Below, in pieces: positions 1 through 8,650 of a stretch of 64,000 nucleotides of DNA; within the stretch, counting starts at the first letter, position 1; every line of letters starts with the position of its first letter. Under the pieces are notes generated by a model. That model was not told the origin of the DNA. It saw only the letters and a list, made by a program, of their open reading frames with translations, and made no database searches. The DNA comes from Burkholderia sp. PAMC 26561. GTDB taxonomy: Bacteria; Pseudomonadota; Gammaproteobacteria; Burkholderiales; Burkholderiaceae. A program made the position numbers and the translations under genes. The stretch spans positions 992,001-1,056,000 of the forward strand of contig NZ_CP014315.1 of NCBI RefSeq assembly GCF_001557535.2, given 5' to 3'.

Positions 1-1
1 G

Positions 2-142
2 GACCATCATCATCCGGTTGGCGATGCGTTCAAGAAAGAGATTTCTCTTTACGCCGATGACCTCAAGACAGTTGGCGTGTTGAACAGCGGTACGGACTCG
101 ACACGTTTCGCCAACAAGGTGTTTTCCGACGTACTGGCTTGA
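2..142 (+). CDS. ABC transporter substrate-binding protein, C-terminal fragment (NitT/TauT type)
   Basis: The window opens inside a rightward gene. Frame 2 reads 46 residues, starting DHHHPVGDAFKKEISLYADD and ending FANKVFSDVLA, before a TGA at 140-142. The pattern of an amphipathic stretch, 'LKTVGVLNSGTDSTRFA' and a final short helix resembles the C-terminus of nitrate/sulfonate/bicarbonate-type periplasmic binding proteins, where a helix with 'L...GVL....D...FA' closes the second lobe. This is family-level recognition from a short tail, so the assignment is tentative. The rest of the gene and any permease or ATPase partners lie outside the window. Confidence 0.5.
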   Translation, partial: DHHHPVGDAFKKEISLYADDLKTVGVLNSGTDSTRFANKVFSDVLA

Positions 143-145
143 CGT

Positions 146-604
146 CTACAACGCCAGCTTGTAACCCTCATGGCTGGCGATAAAACCGAGTTTGTCGTAG
201 AAACGGTGGGCATCGGCGCGAGTCTTGTCTGTCGTGAGCTGCACCAGATTGCAGCCACGCGCCCTGCATTGCGCGATCGCCCATTCGAACATCTTCTGCC
301 CCAGGCCTGAATCGCGGCGGTGCGCGGCTATGCGCACCGCCTCTATCTGTCCCCGCCATGCGCCCATGCGCGCAATGCCTGGAATAAACGTAAGTTGCAA
401 CGTGCCGATCACTTCGTCGTTACCCGTGACGACCATGAGGTGCTGATTGGCGTCGGAGTCTATGGCTTCGAATGCAGCGACGTACCGCCCGTCGAGCGGC
501 GTGCCGACTATCTCGCGCTGGCTGCCGAGCGGGTCATCGGCGAGCATTGCAACGATCGCGGAGATGTCGGCCAAGCGCGCCGACCTGAATTCGATGTGTT
601 CCAT
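146..604 (-). CDS. GNAT family N-acetyltransferase
   Basis: A 152-residue GNAT-fold enzyme expected to transfer an acetyl group from acetyl-CoA to an amine. The acetyl-CoA pyrophosphate loop is visible as R96-R-D-S-G-L-G102 after the beta4 strand (IEAVRIAA), followed by the alpha3 helix and a C-terminal 'RFYDKLGF' motif (residues 134-141) typical of the family. The frame extends further upstream, but the ATG at 604 starts exactly at the GNAT homology and has an AAGGAAG Shine-Dalgarno just upstream, so it is preferred. It converges with the binding-protein fragment at 2-142 with a 3-nt gap. The acceptor substrate is unknown. Confidence 0.85.
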   Translation of the reverse strand: MEHIEFRSARLADISAIVAMLADDPLGSQREIVGTPLDGRYVAAFEAIDSDANQHLMVVTGNDEVIGTLQLTFIPGIARMGAWRGQIEAVRIAAHRRDSGLGQKMFEWAIAQCRARGCNLVQLTTDKTRADAHRFYDKLGFIASHEGYKLAL

Positions 605-925
605 TGAGCTTCCTTCAATACTTGCCGAGCGATGAACCTGGCTCGCGTCGAATGCGGCCGTCGATTTGCCGACCGGGCTAGCGAGACCTTCGATAGTCCG
701 CCTCTTCCCGATCATGCCGAGTATCCGTCGGGCCGGACGCACTGGAAAGCACCATTGCATTCTACGGACGAATTCAGGGAGAATCGTGCGAAATGGCGCC
801 TCCGGATCGACGAGACAGGAACGGATGTCGCGGTGACGGGGCTGATTGTTGAGTACTATAAGGCGGCCAGGAACAGATAGTCCCGGGCGTTCGCGGTGAA
901 GCAGAAGCATCTCTGACGGGTTCTC
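605..925. other. Intergenic region without convincing gene
   Basis: About 320 bases between the divergent GNAT gene and the TAXI protein gene. It must carry promoters for both. The one open frame of about 80 codons has no recognisable domain and poor start context, so I do not call it. No clear inverted repeat or sigma-70 pair was identified by eye. Confidence 0.4.
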
Positions 926-2269
926 ATGAAAAAATATCGCCCGCGTCTTCCGCAAGACCATTCGCACGTGGCATGGCGGGAGCTTTCACTGACATCGTTG
1001 CCGATCGCGCTGGTGTTCGTCGCGCTGGTCGGGCTGGCTGTCTGGGTTGCCGATCCCGCACCGCCGAAAACCATCACCATCAGCGCAGGTCCGCTCGACA
1101 GCTCGCTGCTGAACACCGCGAACACGTATAAAAAGATCCTGGCGCGCAATGGCATCACCCTCAACGTGCTTCAATCCGATGGTTCCGTACAGAACCTGCA
1201 GCGGCTGATGGATCCCAAGCAGCACGTCGATATCGCGCTCGTGCAAGGCGGCGTCTCCGATGAAGCCGCGAGGGCTTCGCTGATGTCGCTGGGAAGCATC
1301 TTTTATATTCCCATCGTGGTGTTTTATCGCGGCAAAGGCCTGACGCAACTCTCGCAACTCGATGGCAAGCGCATCGCAATCGGGCGCGAGGGCAGCGGCA
1401 CGAGGATGTTGTCGCTCAAGCTGCTGGAGGCGAACGGCATCTCCTCCCACGGTGACACGCAACTCGTGCCGGTCGACGGCATGCAGGCGGCCGAGCAACT
1501 CGTGGCAGGCAAGGTCGACGCCGCCATGCTCAGCGGCGATTCGACCACGCGCACGCTGATGCTGCGGCTGCTTGGAATCCCGGGCATCTCCGTCATGGAT
1601 TTTGCGGAAGCGAGCGCTTATACGCGGCTCTTTCCCTATCTCAATCAAATCGATCTACCCGCCGGCGTTCTCGATCTTCGCAGAAAATGGCCGCCCGATA
1701 CGCTCCACCTGATTGGTCCGACCGTTGAAATCGTGGCGCGGCCAAATCTGCATCCGGCCATATCGGATCTGCTGATCGAGGCGGCGCAGGAGATCCACGG
1801 CGCGGCTGGTCTGCTGCAGCGCGCGGGCGATTTTCCGAGCACGACTGCGCACGAATACCGGATCAGCGAAGACGCGACGCGCTATTACAAGTCGGGCAAA
1901 AGCTTTTTGTATCGCGTGTTGCCGTTCTGGGTCGCGAGCATCACGGACCGGATCCTGGTGCTTTTGTTGCCCGTGGCCGTGCTGCTGTTTCCGGCATTGC
2001 GGCTGATTCCCGCGCTTTACGGATGGCGCGTGCGTTCGCGGATTTATCGATACTACGGTGCGCTGATCGCGATCGAACGCGGTGCGCTGAGCACGTCGAC
2101 GGAGGAGCAGCGCATGGCGCTGCTTGTGGAACTCGATGAAATCGAGGCGTCGCTCAATACGCTGCGCATGCCGCTCGCTTATGCCGATGCCTTTTATGTG
2201 CTGCGCGAGCATGTCGGATTCGTGCGGATGCATCTGACCGCAACGCAGCGTGAACCTGCGCACGTGTGA
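926..2269 (+). CDS. TAXI family TRAP-type substrate-binding protein, membrane-anchored
   Basis: A 447-residue protein of the TAXI (TRAP-associated extracytoplasmic immunogenic) solute-receptor family. An N-terminal membrane segment (about residues 24-44, LPIALVFVALVGLAVWVAD) precedes the periplasmic binding domain starting 'KTITISAGPLDSSLL', with the family pattern 'DIALVQGGVSD' and 'LDGKRIAIGREGSGTR' (about 100-175). A second hydrophobic segment near residues 339-362 is followed by a basic cytoplasmic-looking tail with a helical stretch. Classical TAXI receptors are free in the periplasm, but this two-membrane-segment architecture is common in proteobacterial homologues. No TRAP permease (DctQM) gene is adjacent, so the partner is unknown. 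Confidence 0.85.
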   Translation: MKKYRPRLPQDHSHVAWRELSLTSLPIALVFVALVGLAVWVADPAPPKTITISAGPLDSSLLNTANTYKKILARNGITLNVLQSDGSVQNLQRLMDPKQHVDIALVQGGVSDEAARASLMSLGSIFYIPIVVFYRGKGLTQLSQLDGKRIAIGREGSGTRMLSLKLLEANGISSHGDTQLVPVDGMQAAEQLVAGKVDAAMLSGDSTTRTLMLRLLGIPGISVMDFAEASAYTRLFPYLNQIDLPAGVLDLRRKWPPDTLHLIGPTVEIVARPNLHPAISDLLIEAAQEIHGAAGLLQRAGDFPSTTAHEYRISEDATRYYKSGKSFLYRVLPFWVASITDRILVLLLPVAVLLFPALRLIPALYGWRVRSRIYRYYGALIAIERGALSTSTEEQRMALLVELDEIEASLNTLRMPLAYADAFYVLREHVGFVRMHLTATQREPAHV

Positions 2270-2270
2270 C

Positions 2271-2298
2271 AAAAAATACCCCTGCGAAAGCAGGGGTA
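2271..2298 (-). terminator. Rho-independent terminator for the leftward 674-residue protein gene
   Basis: A perfect 9-bp stem TACCCCTGC (2277-2285) / GCAGGGGTA (2290-2298) with a GAAA tetraloop. Read on the minus strand it is followed by six T residues (complement of A2271-2276), which fits an intrinsic terminator for the gene ending at 2332. Confidence 0.85.
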
Positions 2299-2331
2299 CG
2301 GTGTGCAATTGCGAGGTCAGCAGTAACAGGT

Positions 2332-4356
2332 TCAGGCCGGCAGGCAGGCCGGCTCCGGCTCTCGCAGTACTTCCGCTTCGCCAGCCGCCTTGCTGCCGCC
2401 CGACGAGTTGACGTAGGCGAGCACGTCCATGGTCGTCTGGTACGCCCAGATTGCGAAGCTCGCGATCAGCTCGGCTGCCAGCGTTGCACCGGCTGTAGCC
2501 GCGCCGCCCAGCACCTTCGTGAGAATGGTGACGATGGCAAGAGAAAGACCCCACCAGCCGGCGAGACTCAGCACCAGCCGTACAAGCGGCATGAAAACGC
2601 CGGCATCGTAGACGCCTTTCAGCACGACCAGCAGTGCACCGGCCGTAGCTGCACGATTGGTCCGGATGGCGGTGACAAGCGTATTGATCCGGCTCATCAC
2701 GCTCGGATAACCCTGCAGCAGACGATACACCCCCGGGCCGAGTTTCTCGGCGTTGCCAATCAGCGGTCCAAGGCCGATGGCGAGAAAACAGCCGCCTGTG
2801 AGATCCCAGATCACCTTGACGAGAAGCGGATCGATATCGACGTTTTCGGCTTCCGGCGGCGCGAAGGCCATCATGTGATTATCGAGTCCCGTCTGCGTGG
2901 GGTTGAACAGCAGATTGAAACAAGTCGAGAAGTCGGCGTTGTAGGTTCCGTTGACGGCGATTGCGCCGGCCGGGTTGACCGCCATGAAGGGTGCGCCGGA
3001 GCTGCCGACGAGCCCGAGATTGATGGTCCCGTTCGATTGCAGCGACGGGATCAGCTTCGCCGCGTTTTGTGCCGTGCCGCCTGAATGCAGCGTGCCGTCG
3101 CCGCCGACGACCACAAAGCTGCCATCGTGACATTGCAGGGTAATGGCCGCCGAGCCCGCTGCTCCTGGAACGCCAATGGTGAACGATTCCGCTGCATCGC
3201 TCGACGTCCCGCTGGTCGTGATCTGACCGCCCGCCGATACCGCCCAGTAACCGCCCGCGCCCGTTTGCAGTTTCATCTGGTCGCCGCTGCCGAAGAGTCC
3301 GGCCATCGATACAAAATTCTGGTCAGTCGGGAACAGCGGTTCCAGCGCCGATACCGCGACAGGCTGATTTTCAGCCACGACCAGACTCGATACCGCCGCC
3401 GATCCCCATGTGTAGACCATGGAGAACGACTTGATGTGGTTGATCCAGGAATCGCTGAAGGTGGCATTGTTGGCCGTGATGTTCAACGACTGGTTCGCGA
3501 TCAGCGAGGCCACCTTGCTGGTCACGTCCGCACGGCAATATGCCGCGGCGATGACGTTGAGCGCACTGGCATCGACGGGTGGCTGGTACGGCGGCACGGT
3601 CGCGTCGTAGTCCACCGTCAGCGTGCTTCCCTCGGTTGCGATCGCCTGTTGCGGCTTGCACTCGGCGTATTGATAGACCACGTTGAGGGTCTTGTTAATG
3701 CCTGGCCAGCCGTCGCCAAAAACTGAATTCGATGCCGCGATGCTCAGGTTGCGCCGGCTCACGTTGGCCTGGACTACGGCCGTCACATCGCTCATGCCCC
3801 AGAACGCGCTCAGGACCTGCAGATGGGGGCGGTACTTGAGCGAATACGGGCTGCCTTCCACCACGATATCCGTGAACGGAACCTGGCCGGTGTAGCTCGC
3901 CACGATCACGAAGGCCTTGCGGTGGTTGACCCATGTATCGGTGAAGGTCGCGTTGTTCGCGGTCAGGTTCAGCGTCTGGCCGGAAGGCACCATTCCCTGT
4001 ACCTGTTGACTGACGTTTTTCGGGCCGTAACTCGCGCCCCACACAGTCAGGGCCGGCTGGGTGTTGTTCAAAGCCGAAGCTGCGGAGGAAAGTTCGAACT
4101 CATGCGCGCCAATCGTCAGTGTCTGGTTTTCCATTGCGGTTGCGGTTTGCGGCAACCCGCCGTCGTAGCTATAAACCACGGTCAGGGTTTTACTGACACC
4201 CGGCCAGGTATCGGTGAATACCGAATTACTCGCCTGAACTGAGAGTGTTTCGGGAGTGGTCTGCCGGTTCACCAGTAACGTGACTTGCCCGGTAACCTGC
4301 TTTAGCCCGTAAGCCGCGCCGATGATTGTGAGAACGCCCGTATTTGCGGTTGGCAT
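2332..4356 (-). CDS. Multidomain repeat protein: four beta-repeats, fascin-like trefoil, hydrophobic C-terminus
   Basis: A 674-residue protein I cannot assign to a named family. Residues 7-83, 101-175, 177-250 and 264-337 are four copies of one domain with the pattern A-x-YG--DVT--V--L (repeat start) and NN/SN-x-x-F-x-D-x-W-x---K-x-x-x-V-x-Y. Repeats 1 and 3 share 'ASNSVF.D.WPG..KTL.VVY'. Repeats 2 and 4 share 'ANNATF.D.W.NH.K.F'. The order is therefore ABAB. Residues about 345-484 look like a fascin-type beta-trefoil ('MKLQTGAGGYWAV', 'ITLQCHDGSFVVV', 'APFMAVNPAGAIAV'). Residues 505-650 are rich in hydrophobic helices. There is no signal peptide. The ATG at 4356 has an AAGGA Shine-Dalgarno. 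Carbohydrate or protein binding plus membrane interaction is inference only. Confidence 0.75.
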   Translation of the reverse strand: MPTANTGVLTIIGAAYGLKQVTGQVTLLVNRQTTPETLSVQASNSVFTDTWPGVSKTLTVVYSYDGGLPQTATAMENQTLTIGAHEFELSSAASALNNTQPALTVWGASYGPKNVSQQVQGMVPSGQTLNLTANNATFTDTWVNHRKAFVIVASYTGQVPFTDIVVEGSPYSLKYRPHLQVLSAFWGMSDVTAVVQANVSRRNLSIAASNSVFGDGWPGINKTLNVVYQYAECKPQQAIATEGSTLTVDYDATVPPYQPPVDASALNVIAAAYCRADVTSKVASLIANQSLNITANNATFSDSWINHIKSFSMVYTWGSAAVSSLVVAENQPVAVSALEPLFPTDQNFVSMAGLFGSGDQMKLQTGAGGYWAVSAGGQITTSGTSSDAAESFTIGVPGAAGSAAITLQCHDGSFVVVGGDGTLHSGGTAQNAAKLIPSLQSNGTINLGLVGSSGAPFMAVNPAGAIAVNGTYNADFSTCFNLLFNPTQTGLDNHMMAFAPPEAENVDIDPLLVKVIWDLTGGCFLAIGLGPLIGNAEKLGPGVYRLLQGYPSVMSRINTLVTAIRTNRAATAGALLVVLKGVYDAGVFMPLVRLVLSLAGWWGLSLAIVTILTKVLGGAATAGATLAAELIASFAIWAYQTTMDVLAYVNSSGGSKAAGEAEVLREPEPACLPA

Positions 4357-4850
4357 GCTGATCCTTCTATTGAGTGATTAAGCAGCGTGGATGTAATGAA
4401 GCGTAAGGCTGGCGTATAGGTCGATACGGCCGAAGCCCTTTGCCAGCAGTGATGCGAGCATGTGTCGCATCTCTCTCAGACCTGTTGGCGGAGAGACGAT
4501 ATCACGCGTTAAAGCCATGAAACAGTTTGCTCATACAAATAAAATTTCCGGCTGTTTTTCTGCAGTTTGATTGGAATTAAGTCGCTCTGGAATCGGTACC
4601 CACGATTCATTTAATTGTTTGAATCTGATTATTCAGAGCGTTTTCGCCATGATGTTTTAATCAGAATTTAAATTAGTCGATATGTGTGAAAAATTGTCAT
4701 AAGAACGTGTTCGGGGATTTATTTTGTGATTAACGAGATAACCGGACCAAGCCTGAGTCCAATGATCATGTCCTAGTCTCTTCGCATGTTTTTGGCTCTG
4801 TAAGACCGCGTCGTAACGGGCTATCGTGAATTCCTCTTTGAAGGAATCCC
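4357..4850. promoter_or_regulatory. AT-rich divergent intergenic region
   Basis: About 490 bases separate the divergent 674-residue protein gene and the GNAT gene at 4851. The part from about 4530 to 4745 is visibly AT-rich (runs such as tttaattgtttgaatc and tcagaatttaaatt) in a GC-rich genome. No gene was found in it. AT-rich upstream regions of this kind are frequent targets of H-NS-like silencers, but no specific operator can be named. Confidence 0.45.
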
Positions 4851-5321
4851 ATGATCCATTCCACCGCGTTTCAACATCTCGAAGGTCCCGCCGAACTGAC
4901 AGAAGCCTTCAGCGTGATGCAGGAATTGCGTCCGCATCTCACCACTTCGGATGCCTTTGCGAGGCAGGTCAATCGGCAGTTTGCGCAGGGTTATCGGCTG
5001 CTTGCGGCGAACCATGGCGAAGCACCCGTCGGACTTGCGGGTTACCGGTTCGTGGAGAACCTGATCTATGGGCGGTTCGTTTATGTCGATGACCTCGTCG
5101 TGACTTCGCGTCTGCAACGCTCAGGCGTGGGCGGCGAGTTGCTGGCGCAGGTCCGCCGGATCGCGCAAGAGGCGGGTTGCGATCACTTCGTACTCGATAC
5201 CGGCCTGCACATGGCGCTCGCGCAGCGCTTTTATTATCGGCAAGGGCTGTTGGCGAAAGGCATGCATTTCGTCGAATCACTGGAGCCCGCTTTGCCGTCA
5301 TCACCGGCGAGGACACGCTGA
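4851..5321 (+). CDS. GNAT family N-acetyltransferase
   Basis: A 156-residue GNAT protein. The beta4 strand 'YVDDLVVTSRLQ' (residues 78-89) leads into the acetyl-CoA loop R90-S-G-V-G-G95, followed by helix alpha3 and the C-terminal 'QRFYYRQGL' motif common in the family. The ATG at 4851 is preceded by AAGGAA at a suitable distance. Its TGA (5319-5321) overlaps the ATG of the next gene (TGATG), so the two are probably translationally coupled. The acceptor is unknown; pairing with a flavodoxin-fold reductase may indicate detoxification. Confidence 0.85.
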   Translation: MIHSTAFQHLEGPAELTEAFSVMQELRPHLTTSDAFARQVNRQFAQGYRLLAANHGEAPVGLAGYRFVENLIYGRFVYVDDLVVTSRLQRSGVGGELLAQVRRIAQEAGCDHFVLDTGLHMALAQRFYYRQGLLAKGMHFVESLEPALPSSPARTR

Positions 5322-5935
5322 TGCGCGCGCTCTTGTTGAACAGCAGCCCGCATGGCGAAGCCAGCCACGCGTATCGCCTTGCACGGGAAATGGTCGGCAC
5401 GCTCGGGGCACACGACCAGCAGATCACTGAACGGGATCTGGTCGCTGATCCGCTGCCGCCGATCGGCCGTGATTATGCAACGGCGGTGACATCGGGAAAC
5501 TCGCAGGACGCTGCCTTCGGCTGGTCCGAGCGCGTCATTCGAGAAGTCGAGGACACCGACCTTCTGATCATCACCACGCCCATGCACAACTTTACGGTCC
5601 CGGCCGCGCTGAAACTCTGGATAGATCACGTCTTGCGGATCAACCGGACGTTCACATCGACGCCGGACGGCAAGGTCGGACTGATGCGGGACCGGCCGAC
5701 TTTCGTGCTGGTGGGCTCAGGTGGTTTTCATAGTGGCGAACGCGCCCGGCAGCCGGATTTCCTCACGCCTTATCTTCGGTACGCACTGGAATCCATCGGC
5801 ATTCGCAGCGTGAATTTCGTTCTGATGCAAGGCCTGGTTGGCGGCGATGTTGCGGTGTCCAAAGCATTATTGGAGGCTCGCAACGCTTTGCTGATGCATG
5901 CGCCGTTCAACACGGTCGCGTCGGTTTCCGCATAG
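5321..5935 (+). CDS. FMN-dependent NADH-azoreductase / flavodoxin-fold NAD(P)H reductase
   Basis: A 204-residue flavodoxin-fold oxidoreductase resembling AzoR. It begins 'MRALLLNSSPHGEASHAYRLA', where the first strand and the S-S-P-H-G-E-A-S loop bind the FMN phosphate. It continues with 'DTDLLIITTPMHNFTVPAALKLWIDHV' (residues 79-104), the signature 'P-M-x-N-F-x-x-P-x-x-L-K' of azoreductases, and 'VGSGGFHSG' (131-139) for the isoalloxazine ring. It likely reduces azo dyes or quinones with NADH. The ATG overlaps the upstream GNAT stop codon, so the genes form a coupled pair. It converges with the MocR gene with 2 nt between stops. Confidence 0.88.
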   Translation: MRALLLNSSPHGEASHAYRLAREMVGTLGAHDQQITERDLVADPLPPIGRDYATAVTSGNSQDAAFGWSERVIREVEDTDLLIITTPMHNFTVPAALKLWIDHVLRINRTFTSTPDGKVGLMRDRPTFVLVGSGGFHSGERARQPDFLTPYLRYALESIGIRSVNFVLMQGLVGGDVAVSKALLEARNALLMHAPFNTVASVSA

Positions 5936-5937
5936 AT

Positions 5938-7374
5938 CTACGCGTCGGCTGCACGCTTCAGTTCGTGCGCGCGGCGCATCGCCTGATCTTCGTCGACGAT
6001 GTTGGCAAACCCCAGCACCAAACCGCTTTGCGACGGCACGCCCATATACCAGCGCGATAACGCCTGTTCGCCAAAGCCCTTGGGATTGGCGCGGCCGGCC
6101 ACCGCTACGTCGTCCGTGCCGTCGACGAAATGCGCCGCCATCTGCAAGCCTCCCGGCGGGAGATCGATGGCGAGGCGCTCGCCGAACACTTCGGCAAGGG
6201 CGCGCGCGGTGATTTCCCGGCGATGCGCGTATAGCAAACGCATCTTCTTCAGATGCCGCGCAAAGTGGCCTTCCGCCATGAAGTCGGTCACGCTTGCTTG
6301 CAGGAGATAGGGGGACCCCGCGTTCATGCTTGCGCAGACTTCGTGAAAACGCTGCGTTGCGCTGACCGGCGCGACCACATACGCGAGCCGCAATCCAGGG
6401 AACATCACCTTGCTGAACGTGCCGCTATAAATCACGCGGTCGTGCTGATCCAGGCTTTTCAGCGCGGGAAGTGGTCGGCCCGCATAACGGAACTCGCTGT
6501 CGTAATCGTCTTCGATCACCCAGCTTCCGTTGGCTTTCGCCCAGTCGAGCAATGCCATCCTGCGTTCCAGCGATAACGTCACGCCCGTCGGACTTTGATG
6601 CGATGGCGTGACTACCGCGAAGCGCGCATTCGCGTTGAGGGCGAGGCCGCGTTCGACCGAGATGCCGTGTGCATCGACGGGAACGGGCACGAGCCGCGCA
6701 TTCACTTCGAGCAGGAAACGGCGGGCGAGAATGTAGCCGGGGTCCTCGAACCAGAAGGCATCGTCGGGCGAGGCGAGACTGCGCAATACGAGTTCGAGCG
6801 TCGCACGATAACCCGTCGTGACGAAGACCTGCTCGGGCACGCATTCGACTCCGCGCGACAACCCCAGGTAAGTGGCGATCCGTTCGCGCAATGGCCAGAA
6901 GCCGGCAGGATCAGGGTACGCAAACGCGGTTGCGTCGCCGCTGCGCAGCCGATGCGCGACCAGCCGGTTCCAGACCTTGCGCGGGAATGCATCGATTGCG
7001 GGCAAGCCCAGTTGATACGGCCGAGGTGCGCCGCTGCCATAGGGCGACAACGCAGGCGCCGCTGCCGGCAAAGGTTTGCCCGCTGCACGCCGGGTGCCGC
7101 TTGCCGAAACTGGCAGCGCTGGCGAAACAATGGTTCCTGCCGCGCCGCGAACCTGCAGATACCCTTCATCGGCGAGGATCCGGTAGGCCATCTCCACCGT
7201 TCCGCGCGCCACGTTCAGTTCCATCGCGAGGCCGCGCACCGCAGGCACGCGATCACCGGAGCGCAGATGCCCTTGCGCGATCGCGGTCTTGAATCGCGTG
7301 CAGATCTGCAGATAAACCGGCACGGAAAGCGCACGATCGATATCCAGCTCGAGCTTCGGTAACGCGGGCTTCAT
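5938..7374 (-). CDS. MocR/PdxR-type regulator (GntR wHTH fused to aminotransferase fold)
   Basis: A 478-residue regulator with an N-terminal GntR winged helix (about 11-80, 'RSGDRVPAVRGLAMELNVARGTVEMAYRIL') and a fold-type I aminotransferase domain (about 110-470). The PLP lysine is K322 in 'YSGTFSKVMFPGLRL', with the preceding 'VIEDDYDSEFRY' (286-297) typical of MocR proteins. Such proteins use PLP or an aldimine as effector; transaminase activity is not implied. It is divergent from the AhpD-like gene at 7510, separated by about 135 bp, the usual arrangement for a MocR and its target. Confidence 0.92.
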   Translation of the reverse strand: MKPALPKLELDIDRALSVPVYLQICTRFKTAIAQGHLRSGDRVPAVRGLAMELNVARGTVEMAYRILADEGYLQVRGAAGTIVSPALPVSASGTRRAAGKPLPAAAPALSPYGSGAPRPYQLGLPAIDAFPRKVWNRLVAHRLRSGDATAFAYPDPAGFWPLRERIATYLGLSRGVECVPEQVFVTTGYRATLELVLRSLASPDDAFWFEDPGYILARRFLLEVNARLVPVPVDAHGISVERGLALNANARFAVVTPSHQSPTGVTLSLERRMALLDWAKANGSWVIEDDYDSEFRYAGRPLPALKSLDQHDRVIYSGTFSKVMFPGLRLAYVVAPVSATQRFHEVCASMNAGSPYLLQASVTDFMAEGHFARHLKKMRLLYAHRREITARALAEVFGERLAIDLPPGGLQMAAHFVDGTDDVAVAGRANPKGFGEQALSRWYMGVPSQSGLVLGFANIVDEDQAMRRAHELKRAADA

Positions 7375-7509
7375 GGACTAGTCATTGTGATGATTCTTGG
7401 CTCTTCTAGGCAGGCCATGATTTTCGCATACTACTTCTGTGGCCCGATACAGCGATACCCGCGCCAGCAAAATCAATCACGAATGACTGACTTTTCCCAG
7501 GAGCGTTTC

Positions 7510-7947
7510 ATGACTTCCCGTCTTGATTTCTACAAATCCAATCCCGCCGACATCAAAGCCTTGATGGGCGTTGAAGAACAGATCAACAAGAGCCCGCTCG
7601 AACAGATCCTGAAGGAACTGGTGCGCTTGCGTGCATCGCAGATCAATGGCTGTGCTTTTTGCCTGGATATGCACGTGGCCGACGCGCGCAAGGCTGGAGA
7701 ATCCGAACGCCGTCTGGCGACGGTCTCGGCATGGCGCGAAACGCCGTTCTTCACCGAGCGCGAACGCGCTGCGCTGGAGTGGACCGAAGCGCTGACGCTG
7801 GTCGCGCAGAATCACGTGCCGGATTCTGTCTGGGAAGCCGTCCGCCCGCATTTCGACGACAAGGAATTGACCGACCTGACGTTGCTGATCACGTCGATCA
7901 ACAGTTGGAACCGCTTTGCGATCGCGTTTCGCAAGATGCCTGAATAA
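7510..7947 (+). CDS. Carboxymuconolactone decarboxylase family protein (AhpD-like)
   Basis: A 145-residue all-helical protein of the CMD/AhpD family. The redox motif C48-A-F-C51-L-D-M-H55 (E..RLRASQINGCAFCLDMH) identifies the alkylhydroperoxidase AhpD-like core rather than a true decarboxylase. The C-terminal 'INSWNRFAIAFRKMPE' is characteristic of the subgroup. The open frame extends 41 codons upstream, but the ATG at 7510 has CCAGGAG seven bases before it and begins at the family start. Divergent from the MocR gene, so probably controlled by it. The role is likely peroxide or reactive-species handling (inference from family). Confidence 0.9.
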   Translation: MTSRLDFYKSNPADIKALMGVEEQINKSPLEQILKELVRLRASQINGCAFCLDMHVADARKAGESERRLATVSAWRETPFFTERERAALEWTEALTLVAQNHVPDSVWEAVRPHFDDKELTDLTLLITSINSWNRFAIAFRKMPE

Positions 7948-7962
7948 CGTCGTGTCAGCGTT

Positions 7963-8538
7963 TTAAGCTTCCGCGCGTGCGTCCAGCAACAAGGCCACGC
8001 GCGTGCGGGCGAAGGCGGGGTCGATGGGTTCATCGTCGAAAAGCAGCCGGTACATGATCGGCGCGACCACGCTGTCCATTACATCGTGCAACGCCGGCGG
8101 CACTTCGCCGCGTTCGACCGCGCGCTCCAGGATCATCTGAACCTGCGAGCGCGTAATAGCCGCACACTGGCACGCAGGGCCGCTGCCGTCGGCGTTCATT
8201 CCCGCGAGCACGTCGCGGGTCATCGCACGGCCCGGCGCCGATGACATCTCGTCCTGGTATCCCTGCGCCCACGTTGCGAGATCGCTTTGCAGCGAACCGG
8301 TATCGGCGGGACCGTTGTCGGGGTAGAAACGCTGCACGGCGACATCGGCGAGAAGGGTTTGCAGGTCGCCCCAACGCCGGTAAATGGTCGACGGCGTCAC
8401 GCCCGCCCGCACCGCAATCTGCGGCACGGTGATCGCGTCGCGCGGCATTTCCGCCAGCAAGCCGTTGACCGCCCGGTGGACCGACTCCTGAACCCGCGCG
8501 CTTCTGCCGCCGGGCCGCAAACCTTCTCGTGCTGCCAT
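7963..8538 (-). CDS. TetR/AcrR family transcriptional regulator
   Basis: A 191-residue TetR repressor. The helix-turn-helix is at about residues 31-60 ('ITVPQIAVRAGVTPSTIYRRWGDLQTLL'), followed by a C-terminal ligand domain of the YcdC-like/TetR_C type. The ATG at 8538 is preferred over the GTG at 8547, because the GTG overlaps the AGGAG Shine-Dalgarno that serves the ATG. It is divergent from the MFS gene at 8651. The 112-bp intergenic space holds an inverted repeat that is probably its operator, so it most likely represses that transporter. Confidence 0.9.
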   Translation of the reverse strand: MAAREGLRPGGRSARVQESVHRAVNGLLAEMPRDAITVPQIAVRAGVTPSTIYRRWGDLQTLLADVAVQRFYPDNGPADTGSLQSDLATWAQGYQDEMSSAPGRAMTRDVLAGMNADGSGPACQCAAITRSQVQMILERAVERGEVPPALHDVMDSVVAPIMYRLLFDDEPIDPAFARTRVALLLDARAEA

Positions 8539-8562
8539 GTGCTCCACTCCTGCTGCGAACCA

Positions 8563-8591
8563 GCGTTAAAGCTAAAACGTTGCATTAACGC
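8563..8591. promoter_or_regulatory. Candidate TetR operator
   Basis: Inverted repeat GCGTTAA (8563-8569) - 15 nt - TTAACGC (8585-8591), with an AACGTT palindrome inside (8577-8582). It lies between the divergent tetR and MFS genes, the expected operator position. Confidence 0.5.
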
Positions 8592-8650
8592 CGGACAACG
8601 CGCACAATCCGCTAAAGCAATTATTTTGCGTTTATTCGACGGAGTGTGCA

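Noticed and set aside
632..880. Rightward open frame of 82 codons upstream of the TAXI gene
   Set aside because: No domain pattern and a weak start context; length is within chance for this GC content.
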